Positions 1 to 10,708 of a stretch of DNA of 64,000 nucleotides are shown here, in pieces (within the stretch, counting starts at the first letter, position 1; each line of letters starts with the position of its first letter). The notes under the pieces are model-generated. The model did not search any database and had not been told where the DNA came from. It was given only the letters and a program-made list of their open reading frames with translations. The stretch spans positions 1,265,001 to 1,329,000 of the forward strand of contig NZ_AAQJ02000001.1 of assembly GCF_000168295.1 (NCBI RefSeq), written 5' to 3'. Position numbers and translations under genes: made by a program. The DNA is from Rickettsiella grylli (GTDB lineage: Bacteria; Pseudomonadota; Gammaproteobacteria; Diplorickettsiales; Diplorickettsiaceae).

Positions 1-2291
1 AGGTTAATACCCTTGATAGTAAGCGCTTGTGAAACAAGCTCTTCTCCCATCATCGCAACAATGGACTGTTGCAAAGCCGCAATCTTTTTTTGTAACGATT
101 GTTTAGTCTTGACCTCCAAACAGACTTTTTCGAATACAGTATCTTTAGAAGTATGAAAAAGCTTAGCCAACTGATTCATTTGATCCTCTAATGCCGCAAC
201 CCAATCTAAGGCATATTGTCCTGTTAATGCTTGAATGCGGCGTACTCCCGTTGAAACGCTGCTCTCTTCTGTTATTTTAAATAACCCGATATCACCGGTT
301 TGCGAAACATGCGTACCCCCACATAATTCTTTGGAAAAGGTGCCGATGGTCAACACGCGAACGTTATTTCCATATTTTTCTCCAAATAGCGCTAAAGCAC
401 CTGCCTTTTTTGCATCCTCCATTGACATGACTTGCGTAACCACCGGTAAGTTAGCCCGAATTTGCCAATTCACGCGATTTTCTATTAATTTCAATTGTTC
501 GCATGTTAACGGGCTGCTATACGAAAAATCAAAACGTAATCGCTCTGGCTCCACGAGAGAACCTTTCTGCATCACCTGTGTCCCTAATATTTCACGTAAT
601 ACCGCATGCAATAGATGCGTGGCAGAATGATTCAAGGTCGTTGCATGACGTTTTTTGGGATCCACTTCTGCCTTCACTTTATCTCCTTTTTTTAAATGGC
701 CTTTGATTAACTGACCCCTGTGAAGGATTAATGACCCTTTTTTTAAGGTCGTTATCACAAAAAAGCGACTCGTGGCATTCACTAAATAGCCTGTATCACC
801 AACTTGACCTCCACTTTCTGCATAAAAGGGCGTTTTAGTAAGAACCACAAAACCTTCCTCGCCTTCGGCTAATTCTTCTTTCAAGTCCTTATCATCCAAT
901 AAATCTATAATGGGGATGTCTGCCTGTTCTCGTGTTTTATACCCCACAAATTCAGTCGCTTTTTTTTCAGACGAATGTACATGAGGCGTCGTCGAAAAAT
1001 GACTTGCCTCTTTAGACTTTTTCTTCTGAGCATCCATCTCCGTCGTAAACCCTGCCATATCGATCACTAAACCTCGTTCTCGCGCCATGTCTGCTGTTAA
1101 ATCGACAGGAAACCCGTAGGTATCATACAGACGAAAGGCGACTAATCCTGGAAATTGTTTTTTATCTTTTAATTTATCCAATTCTTGTTCAAATAATTTA
1201 AGACCTTGAGTCAAGGTTCGAGCAAATTTCTGTTCTTCCTCAAGCAAAATTTTTTCAATAAATTTTTGTTTTTCTACAAGCGCCGGATAAGCGTGTTGCA
1301 TTTGCAGCGCTAATGGACGCACTAAACGGTAAAAAAAAGGACGATCTAAACCTATTTTATGACCATGCCGAACAGCACGACGAATAATCCGACGTAATAC
1401 ATAAGAACGACCTTCATTGCCAGGATAAACACCATCACTAATTAAAAACGCACACGCTCGAATATGATCGGCTATCACCCGTAAAGAAGTCGTGGTGAAA
1501 TCGGTTAAAGAAGCTTCTTTAGCGACGATTTTAATTAAAGGCAAAAAAAGATCCGTATCAAAATTGTTTGTAACCCCTTGCATAACTGCAGCAAGCCGTT
1601 CTAAACCCATCCCTGTATCCACAGAAGGTTTTGGCAACGCGATGTGCTTTCCATCGAACGAACGTTGATACTGCATGAAAACCAAATTCCAGATTTCAAC
1701 ATACCTATCACCACTCGCTGTAGATGTGCCCGGTGCCCCTCCAGAGATACCAGGCCCATAATCATAAAAGATTTCAGAGCAGGGCCCACAGGGCCCCGTG
1801 TCGCCCATCGACCAAAAATTATCCTGCCTCCCACAACGAGAAAAGCGCTTAGGGTTAATTTTTACCTCATTTAGCCAAATATTCGCTGCTTCATCATCTT
1901 CAGTAAATACAGTGATCCATAATTTTTCAGGTGAAAGACCTAACTCCTCTGTCATAAATTTCCAACTCAATAAAATAGCTTCACGTTTAAAGTAATCCCC
2001 AAAACTGAAATTCCCTAACATCTCAAAAAAGGTATGATGTCTCGCGGTATAGCCTACATTTTCCAGGTCATTGTGTTTCCCTCCTGCTCGCATACAGCGT
2101 TGTACACTCGCCGCTCGCGAATACGATCGTTGTTCCAGGCCTAAAAAAACATCCTTAAAAGGCACCATCCCTGCATTGGTAAATAAGAGACTCGGATCAT
2201 GCGCTGGAATTAAGGAAGCGGAGGGAACAATAGTATGACCTTGCTTTTTAAAATAATTAAGAAATAACTGTCGTAAGGCATTACTATTCAT
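1..2291 (-). CDS. alaS: Alanyl-tRNA synthetase, C-terminus cut by window edge
   Basis: Charges tRNA-Ala with alanine in the cytoplasm. About 763 N-terminal residues are visible; the E. coli enzyme is about 876, so roughly the last 110 residues (C-terminal domain) lie beyond the left edge. The N-terminus matches the class II catalytic core (FTNAGMVPFK, then RCMRAGGKHNDLENVG). The editing domain carries HSATHLLH and, nearer the end, LCGGTH, which together form the zinc site that removes mischarged Ser and Gly. I checked the frame at the start, the middle and the left edge and found it open. The ATG at 2289-2291 fits the family N-terminus. A good sigma70 promoter lies just upstream. Divergent from gyrB. 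Confidence 0.97.
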   Translation of the reverse strand, partial: MNSNALRQLFLNYFKKQGHTIVPSASLIPAHDPSLLFTNAGMVPFKDVFLGLEQRSYSRAASVQRCMRAGGKHNDLENVGYTARHHTFFEMLGNFSFGDYFKREAILLSWKFMTEELGLSPEKLWITVFTEDDEAANIWLNEVKINPKRFSRCGRQDNFWSMGDTGPCGPCSEIFYDYGPGISGGAPGTSTASGDRYVEIWNLVFMQYQRSFDGKHIALPKPSVDTGMGLERLAAVMQGVTNNFDTDLFLPLIKIVAKEASLTDFTTTSLRVIADHIRACAFLISDGVYPGNEGRSYVLRRIIRRAVRHGHKIGLDRPFFYRLVRPLALQMQHAYPALVEKQKFIEKILLEEEQKFARTLTQGLKLFEQELDKLKDKKQFPGLVAFRLYDTYGFPVDLTADMARERGLVIDMAGFTTEMDAQKKKSKEASHFSTTPHVHSSEKKATEFVGYKTREQADIPIIDLLDDKDLKEELAEGEEGFVVLTKTPFYAESGGQVGDTGYLVNATSRFFVITTLKKGSLILHRGQLIKGHLKKGDKVKAEVDPKKRHATTLNHSATHLLHAVLREILGTQVMQKGSLVEPERLRFDFSYSSPLTCEQLKLIENRVNWQIRANLPVVTQVMSMEDAKKAGALALFGEKYGNNVRVLTIGTFSKELCGGTHVSQTGDIGLFKITEESSVSTGVRRIQALTGQYALDWVAALEDQMNQLAKLFHTSKDTVFEKVCLEVKTKQSLQKKIAALQQSIVAMMGEELVSQALTIKGIN

Positions 2292-2322
2292 ATCGGAAAC
2301 TCTTCTCAATACAAAACCGAAG

Positions 2323-2351
2323 AGTATCCCGTCAAGTGATTTTGGTGTCAA
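2323..2351 (-). promoter_or_regulatory. Sigma70 promoter of alaS
   Basis: Read on the minus strand: -35 TTGACA (2346-2351), exactly 17 bp, then -10 GATACT (2323-2328). The predicted start is about 25-30 nt before the alaS ATG. Identified by eye only. Confidence 0.55.
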
Positions 2352-2407
2352 TCAATTAAAAGCGATTTATCCTTTTTTAAGCGCACTGAAAGCGTTCAAT
2401 TGAGCTT

Positions 2408-2436
2408 CCCTTATTATCCCTTATTATATAATAGGG
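2408..2436. repeat. Tandem decamer followed by its inverted copy, alaS-gyrB intergenic region
   Basis: CCCTTATTAT occurs twice head to tail (2408-2417, 2418-2427) and is followed directly by ATAATAGGG (2428-2436), a near-inverted copy. It lies between the two divergent genes, upstream of both promoters. It could be a protein-binding site or simple AT-rich slippage. Confidence 0.45.
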
Positions 2437-2498
2437 TTAAAATCAATCCAATGAGCCTCCTCCTTGCGCAAATGTCTTAAATCCCTGTATTTTCTTAA

Positions 2499-5111
<2,613 letters not shown>

Positions 5112-5198
5112 CCTAACTGCTTGTAGGGCTCTAAAGGTCGACTATTCCCAACAGAGACAACATTTTGAGTATCAATTTATCATTCAAACCGCTTGAAC

Positions 5199-6140
5199 AT
5201 GCTGCACTTCACATCTACGCACTTTAAATCTTGGCCCACTTTAAAGAAAAATTCCATCGTCGATATTATTGCTCCAGCAAGCGGAGTTTCTGATACATCA
5301 ACGATGAGAAAGCTTAAAAACTTACTGGAAAGTTGGCAATTAATTCCAAGAATTTCTTCGAGCCTATTGGGTTCTGATTTGCTTTGTGCAAATAGTGACG
5401 AAAACCGTTTTCAACACTTACAAGAGGCCTTGTCCAACACTGATTCCCAAGCCATTTGGTGTCTGCGCGGAGGTTATGGTTGCACGCGTTTAATTCCTTA
5501 TTTATTAAAATTAACTGCCCCTGAAAAATGTAAATTATTTATAGGTTTTAGTGACATTACCGCCCTCCATTTATTTCTTCAACAAAAATGGCATTGGCAA
5601 ACTCTACATGGTCCTTCACTCAATCAAGTGGTTCATCATTTCATTGAAACAGAAAACAGCAATGAACTAAAAAAAATTATTTTCGGTCAATTATCACAAT
5701 TAACGTATTATTTACAATCTTATCTTAACTCCAATAAATTTTTGGGTAGTCTATACGCTCCTTTAACGGGAGGTAGTTTGAGTATCGTCCAAACGAGTCT
5801 TTGCACCGATTGGCATATTGAAACGAGAGATAAAATTTTATTTTTAGAAGACGTCAATGAATCTGCTTATCGTATCGACAGAATGTTACAGCATTTATAT
5901 CAGTCAGGAATATTCAATCATGTCAAGGCCATCGTGTTAGGGAATTTTACTTTTCCTTCAAAACCTGAAGAAGAAGAAAAAATTCAAACAATACTCAAAC
6001 GGTTTGCTATAGAACAACACTGCCCTGTATTACGTTGTCCAGAGGTCGGCCATGGAAGAAAAAACCGTAGTTTACCTTTTGGTAAACAGGCGCATTTAGA
6101 TCTCAATAAAAATCTGCTCACAATCAAAATAACAGGTTAA
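5199..6140 (+). CDS. ldcA: L,D-carboxypeptidase (muramoyltetrapeptide carboxypeptidase)
   Basis: Family S66 serine peptidase that removes the terminal D-Ala from cytoplasmic murein tetrapeptides during recycling, giving the tripeptide that Mpl (18808) can reuse. The nucleophile is the Ser of IGFSDIT (about residue 118). The Glu comes from LEDVNESAYRIDRML and the His from EVGHGRKN, completing the S66 triad. RGGYGC before the nucleophile is also typical. About 313 residues, normal for the family, without a signal peptide. An in-frame TTG at 5193 is an alternative start; neither has a convincing ribosome-binding site. Five bases separate it from yggT, so the two are probably co-transcribed. Confidence 0.9.
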   Translation: MLHFTSTHFKSWPTLKKNSIVDIIAPASGVSDTSTMRKLKNLLESWQLIPRISSSLLGSDLLCANSDENRFQHLQEALSNTDSQAIWCLRGGYGCTRLIPYLLKLTAPEKCKLFIGFSDITALHLFLQQKWHWQTLHGPSLNQVVHHFIETENSNELKKIIFGQLSQLTYYLQSYLNSNKFLGSLYAPLTGGSLSIVQTSLCTDWHIETRDKILFLEDVNESAYRIDRMLQHLYQSGIFNHVKAIVLGNFTFPSKPEEEEKIQTILKRFAIEQHCPVLRCPEVGHGRKNRSLPFGKQAHLDLNKNLLTIKITG

Positions 6141-6145
6141 TTTTT

Positions 6146-6730
6146 ATGCTTCATTCCTTTAATAACGCCAGTTTATTCCTGCTTCAATCTATTTTTGATC
6201 TTTATATTTTTATTTTACTTTTGCGCGTTATTTTGCAATGGGCGAACATCAATACGAACAATCCTTTATTCATATTAATAGAAACATTAACCAATCCTCC
6301 TTTACGACCGATTTATCGTATCATTTCCAATCTGCACGGTATTGATCTGGCAGCTATTTTATTACTATTAGGGTTAGAAATAATAAAATTTTCATTTATT
6401 TTAGGATTACAAATTAATACCACACCCCATTTAATGGGAGTCGTTTTGCTTGGGTTTGCTGATCTGCTCAATCAACTTATTAATATTTTCTTTTATACCC
6501 TTATTGCGTTGACTATTTTAAGCTGGGTTAACCCTTTAGCACATGGTCCTCTTGTTGAAGTCTTAGTACGCATCAGTGAACCCTTATTGAAACCTATTCG
6601 TGGTATTTTACCTCCTCTTTCAAGATTTGACTTTTCACCGCTTATTCTCATCATCGGTTTAAAAGTATTATCTATTTTGATCGTGCACCCATTGATACAA
6701 ATTGGCGCAAATTTAGCATTTGGTCATTAA
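6146..6730 (+). CDS. yggT: YggT family integral membrane protein
   Basis: Small inner-membrane protein with two tandem YGGT units of about 90 residues each. Each unit has two hydrophobic segments and the conserved pattern of an Asn-Pro pair followed by P(L/I)RPI (NPPLRPIYRII near residue 48, EPLLKPIRGILPP near 150). The family has been linked to osmotic-shock tolerance and, in plastids and cyanobacteria, to nucleoid or thylakoid organisation; the biochemical activity is unknown. In many gammaproteobacteria it lies next to proC; here it follows ldcA. 194 residues, typical length. Confidence 0.88.
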   Translation: MLHSFNNASLFLLQSIFDLYIFILLLRVILQWANINTNNPLFILIETLTNPPLRPIYRIISNLHGIDLAAILLLLGLEIIKFSFILGLQINTTPHLMGVVLLGFADLLNQLINIFFYTLIALTILSWVNPLAHGPLVEVLVRISEPLLKPIRGILPPLSRFDFSPLILIIGLKVLSILIVHPLIQIGANLAFGH

Positions 6731-6796
6731 TATAAAAATATTTATCCTTTAATGAGTCACGTTTTTAAAAAACTAATTGTTTTTATCACTAGTCGA

Positions 6797-6816
6797 TTTA
6801 ATAGTTTTTTAATTGT
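6797..6816 (+). promoter_or_regulatory. PmrA-like box (direct repeat, 11-bp period) upstream of the kinase gene
   Basis: Two half-sites, TTTAATAGT (6797-6805) and TTTAATTGT (6808-6816), place TTAAT at 6798 and 6809, exactly 11 bp apart. This resembles the published PmrA consensus of Legionella and Coxiella (cTTAATatT, two bases, cTTAATatT). It occupies the -35 region of a promoter whose -10 is at 6835. In DNA this AT-rich I roughly estimate about one chance match of TTAAT-N6-TTAAT per window, so its location is the main argument. Confidence 0.4.
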
Positions 6817-6840
6817 TGTTCTCTAAAATAACCTTATAAA
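6813..6840 (+). promoter_or_regulatory. Candidate promoter of the kinase gene
   Basis: -10 TATAAA at 6835-6840, with a weak -35 TTGTTG at 6813-6818 (16-bp spacer) that overlaps the second half of the PmrA-like repeat. Predicted start near 6847, about 30 nt before the ATG at 6876. Confidence 0.4.
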
Positions 6841-6875
6841 ATTTTAATCTGGCTATAAAAAATAAATATTTATCT

Positions 6876-8042
6876 ATGCCTAACCCAACATCCATGACTA
6901 CATCAGGTCTTTTTAAGAGAAAACGTCCTCCAAATTTAACGCTCACTCTAAACGCTTCAACCGTTCCTTCACCCATGAACGCTCAAAAACTATCCCCATC
7001 CACACAAGCGTGTACCACGCCTGAAGTAAAAGTTTTTATAAAAGAATTAATCGGAGACATTGATGCTCACATCACCTATCATAATAAACATTCGATAAAA
7101 CACGGCGAAAATGGATTTGTTAAACTATGCACTTTGTTGTTTCCTTCCAAAAATAAATTTTGTACATTAATAAAAAAGCAAGGTGGCTCAAGTGTTGCAC
7201 ATGAAATAAAAATGGTTAATTCCATTAAAAATACAATTTCTTCAAATTTCCCCTTTCATTTATGTTCATTACCTATTTTTCATCGCTCAAGCCTAGCAAC
7301 CCATTTTTTTTATACGTGTTATAGAAAATTAGGCGACCTTGAAATCAATAGCAATACTCTCCATGAAAAGCTTCAATCGGAAGACCGTTCTGTTTTCCAT
7401 ACTATTTTTCGTATCGTGCATCAGCTTGTAACGATACTCGATGCGTTACATAATTCTAAATTTAGGGATGAAAAAGGTAAAATTCACGAGGGGATCATCC
7501 ATAACGATATTAAGCCGAATAATATCCTTCTTAAAGAAAATGGTGACGTTGAGTTGGCTGATTTCGGTTGTGCTTACTATAAAGATGAGCCTGCCTCACA
7601 ATTTTCTACTTATTATTTCATCGCTCCGGAAATATGGACGAATCCAGAATTTTGTAAAAATAAAATTAAAAATATAGATAAAGCGGACATTTGGTCACTG
7701 GGTGCAACGTTAATGTATCTATTAAAAAATAGGCGGCCTATAGGTCCATCAGAAAAATCAGATAATGAATTTGAAAAAATACTTATTTATAAAAAATGGG
7801 CTGAAAATTATAATACTTATTGGGAGAGCCTCAATTTAGATTTACAGCGCCAAGCGTTCACTTCTCTAAAACAACCTCTAGAAAAGCTTGCGCTATTAAT
7901 GTTAGCCCCTGTTGAATTAAGGCCTGAAGCTAAAGAATTAAAAATTGCATTAGACAACAGTATTCGCTTCCTGGAGATAGATGGGAAGCCCAAAAACCTG
8001 TGTGCGAATAAACGATTCATGCACTCGTTCGCTCAGATTTAA
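6876..8042 (+). CDS. Eukaryotic-type Ser/Thr protein kinase, candidate secreted effector
   Basis: 388 residues with a complete set of kinase motifs: likely ATP-binding Lys 100 or 101 and helix-C Glu 110, catalytic loop HNDIKPNN (209-216), metal-binding DFG (229-231), APE (250-252), ADIWSLG (270-276) and the late Arg 349. All catalytic residues are present, so activity is expected. The glycine-rich loop is poorly conserved. The first 45 residues are Ser/Thr/Pro-rich. There is no transmembrane segment and no PASTA or other sensor domain, unlike bacterial PknB-type housekeeping kinases. No phosphatase gene is adjacent. The upstream PmrA-like box and soluble architecture suggest a Dot/Icm-type effector acting in host cells; that is inference. 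No clear ribosome-binding site precedes the ATG. Confidence 0.85.
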   Translation: MPNPTSMTTSGLFKRKRPPNLTLTLNASTVPSPMNAQKLSPSTQACTTPEVKVFIKELIGDIDAHITYHNKHSIKHGENGFVKLCTLLFPSKNKFCTLIKKQGGSSVAHEIKMVNSIKNTISSNFPFHLCSLPIFHRSSLATHFFYTCYRKLGDLEINSNTLHEKLQSEDRSVFHTIFRIVHQLVTILDALHNSKFRDEKGKIHEGIIHNDIKPNNILLKENGDVELADFGCAYYKDEPASQFSTYYFIAPEIWTNPEFCKNKIKNIDKADIWSLGATLMYLLKNRRPIGPSEKSDNEFEKILIYKKWAENYNTYWESLNLDLQRQAFTSLKQPLEKLALLMLAPVELRPEAKELKIALDNSIRFLEIDGKPKNLCANKRFMHSFAQI

Positions 8043-8057
8043 GCTTAAAAAATATTC

Positions 8058-8576
8058 CTAAGATAAGAACCGTAATTTATGTTTGCGTCGATTAATATAT
8101 ACCTGGCGTAAAGAAATGGCAGCGAGCAGAATAAAAATTATTAACGTCCATGCGGGCATACTTAAATGCAAAAATCGCCATGCTCCACTACCGCAATTAC
8201 TGGTTCCTTGGAAGAATAATTCCACTATTTTATGGAAATAAGTCGATGTACTCAATTGGGCAATTGCCGCTTGACAGCTGATTAATTTATCGGATGGGAA
8301 ATGTTCCAACCACAGTTGTCGACTGGCAACGACAGCACCTGCCGTGGCCACTAAAAAAGTGAGTGTGTGCAAAAAACAACGCGTTATCGATTCAAAATTA
8401 AACAACCCCCCCATAAGAAATAAAAGACCCAACAACATAATTAAAAACCGTTGGATAATACACAGTGGACAAGGGATAAGTCCAACTTTATATTGCAAAT
8501 AGACGGCAACGGCGAGTGTTAAAGCACATAGAAAAAAGGTTAATAAATCGATCCAGCGAGTAACGGGCAAATGCAT
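8058..8576 (-). CDS. dsbB: Disulfide bond formation protein B
   Basis: Inner-membrane quinone reductase that reoxidises periplasmic DsbA. 172 residues with four hydrophobic segments. The first periplasmic loop has the redox pair Cys36-Pro-Leu-Cys39 (PCPLCIIQR). The second loop supplies Cys101 (SCQAAI) and Cys128 (SNCGSGAWRFL), the pair that exchanges with DsbA. Arg43 after the first pair corresponds to the quinone-contacting Arg. AGGGA lies about 9 nt before the ATG. Convergent with the kinase gene (15 bp between stops). No dsbA is in the window. Confidence 0.93.
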   Translation of the reverse strand: MHLPVTRWIDLLTFFLCALTLAVAVYLQYKVGLIPCPLCIIQRFLIMLLGLLFLMGGLFNFESITRCFLHTLTFLVATAGAVVASRQLWLEHFPSDKLISCQAAIAQLSTSTYFHKIVELFFQGTSNCGSGAWRFLHLSMPAWTLIIFILLAAISLRQVYINRRKHKLRFLS

Positions 8577-8762
8577 ATTTTAATCCCTACCGTTATATTG
8601 AGGCATGCTGTAAACTAATACACATTATCTAATAAATTGAAAAAAATTCAACCTAATCAATAAGTTATTATGACCCAGTGACCTTTTATTGTTTAAGCAG
8701 TTTATAGAGACTTTTTGTTAGGTGGTCGAAGATATTCACTCAAACCTTAAGAGATAAGAGAG

Positions 8763-10697
8763 ATGAGTATGTCACAAAATGTAACACAAAAACTAATTAA
8801 CTTACATAAAGTCGAAGGTGAATTACAATCTGGGGCAGAAATTGCCCTCAAAATAGATCAAACCTTATGCCAAGATGCCACCGGAACAATGGTCATGCTC
8901 GAATGTGAAGCAATGGGTATTCACCAAACAAAGGCGGAGGTTTCTGTACAATACATTGACCACAACTTATTACAAACAGATTTTAAAAATGCAGATGATC
9001 ATTTATTTTTATTGAGTGCCTGTAAAAAATTTGGTCTTTATTTCAGTGGCCCGGGTAACGGTGTTAGCCATCCTGTACACATGGAACGTTTTGGAAAACC
9101 TGGAAAAACCTTATTAGGCTCAGATAGCCATACCTGTGCGGCCGGATCACTTTGCATGTTAGCCATTGGCGCAGGGGGATTAGAAGTTGCCATGGCCATT
9201 GCGGGATATCCTTTTCATGTGACTATGCCCAAGGTTTGGGGAGTTAAGCTAACCCATTCACCACCGGATTGGGTCAGCGCTAAAGATGTCATCTTGGAAT
9301 TATTGCGTCGGCATGACGTCGACGGGGGAATCGGCAAAATTATTGAGTATTACGGGCCTGGGTTACGTTATTTATCGGCAATGGATCGTCATGTTATTGC
9401 CAATATGGGCGCAGAACTGGGTGCAACAACGAGTGTATTTCCATCCGATGCAACGACACGCGAATTTTTGAAATTACAACAACGTGAATCGGATTGGCAA
9501 GAGATTATTGCTGATAAAAATGCTTCTTATGATGAACATGATGAAATTAATCTTTCCAAACTGGAACCTTTAATTGCATTACCTTCTAGTCCAGGGAAAG
9601 TGGTCTCTATTCAAGAGGTTGTTGGACGACCTATTTATCAAGCCATGATTGGTTCATCCGCAAACCCTGGTTTAAGAGATTTCGCAATTGCAGCAGAAAT
9701 AGTTGCCGGGCAACAAGTAGCACCGGGGATTTCATTTGATATCAACCCTACATCACGCCAAATTTTAGAGAATATGGTTGAATTAGGCATTTTAGATCAA
9801 TTAATTCGTGCAGGTGGGCGTATTCATCAAGCGGGATGCAATGGATGTATCGGCATGGGCCAAGCGCCTGCATCAGGAAAAATCAGTTTACGCACTGTAC
9901 CCCGAAATTTTCCAGGCCGATCTGGAACGAAGGCCGATCAAGTGTATCTCTGCAGCCCAGAAATTGCCGCCGCCTCTGCGCTAACGGGTGTTATTACGGA
10001 CCCTCGTTCTCTCAATAAAGTTTATTTGCGTTTTAAAGAGCCCGAAAAAATTAGTATTAACATCAGTATGCTAGTGCCTCCTCCAAAAAATTCTAAGGAC
10101 GTCAAATTAGCCAAAGGACCTAACATTCAACCGCTACCTATTTTCCCTCCTCTCGCGGATAACATTGAAGGACCTGTCTTAATGAAAGTCGGTGATAACA
10201 TTTCTACCGATACCATTCTTCCTGCGGGCGCTAAAGTACTTCCTTTCCGGAGCAATATTATAGGAATCAGTCAATTTGTTTTTGATCAAATTGACTCATC
10301 GTATCCAAAAAGAGCATTAGACTATCAGAAAACAGGCTCGATTATTGTTGGTGGCGAAAATTATGGACAAGGTTCCAGCCGAGAACACGCTGCCATCGCA
10401 CCTCGTTATTTAGGTGTACAAGCCGTGCTGGTGAAGCAATTTGCACGTATTCATCGACAAAATCTCGTTAATTTTGGAATCTTACCGCTCATTTTCAACA
10501 CCGCTAGCGATTATGACACCATTGACCAAGAGGATATTTTATTCATACAAAACGTTCGTGAAACCATTCAAAACTCAAAGGTTATTACCATTCATAATAA
10601 AACTAAAAATAAAAGCTATCTGGCTGCTCACACGCTAAGTCCACGAGAATTAAACGTATTATTAGCAGGTGGCCTTATCAATTGGATAAAACAATAA
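8763..10697 (+). CDS. acn: Aconitate hydratase, short single-chain form
   Basis: Predicted to interconvert citrate and isocitrate in the TCA cycle. At 644 residues it is much shorter than E. coli AcnA (about 890) and matches the putative Aquifex/Clostridium-type aconitase family. Visible motifs are LGSDSHT (118-124), GAGGLEVA (136-143), AGCNGCIGMG (357-366) with two Fe-S ligand cysteines (359, 362), and the swivel domain with GSSREHAA and the substrate-binding Arg. The position of the third cluster cysteine (GSCTN in aconitases and isopropylmalate isomerases) reads GSSAN (297-301). Purine-rich GAGATAAGAGAG immediately precedes the ATG. Confidence 0.88.
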   Translation: MSMSQNVTQKLINLHKVEGELQSGAEIALKIDQTLCQDATGTMVMLECEAMGIHQTKAEVSVQYIDHNLLQTDFKNADDHLFLLSACKKFGLYFSGPGNGVSHPVHMERFGKPGKTLLGSDSHTCAAGSLCMLAIGAGGLEVAMAIAGYPFHVTMPKVWGVKLTHSPPDWVSAKDVILELLRRHDVDGGIGKIIEYYGPGLRYLSAMDRHVIANMGAELGATTSVFPSDATTREFLKLQQRESDWQEIIADKNASYDEHDEINLSKLEPLIALPSSPGKVVSIQEVVGRPIYQAMIGSSANPGLRDFAIAAEIVAGQQVAPGISFDINPTSRQILENMVELGILDQLIRAGGRIHQAGCNGCIGMGQAPASGKISLRTVPRNFPGRSGTKADQVYLCSPEIAAASALTGVITDPRSLNKVYLRFKEPEKISINISMLVPPPKNSKDVKLAKGPNIQPLPIFPPLADNIEGPVLMKVGDNISTDTILPAGAKVLPFRSNIIGISQFVFDQIDSSYPKRALDYQKTGSIIVGGENYGQGSSREHAAIAPRYLGVQAVLVKQFARIHRQNLVNFGILPLIFNTASDYDTIDQEDILFIQNVRETIQNSKVITIHNKTKNKSYLAAHTLSPRELNVLLAGGLINWIKQ

Positions 10698-10708
10698 ACA
10701 ATAAATTT

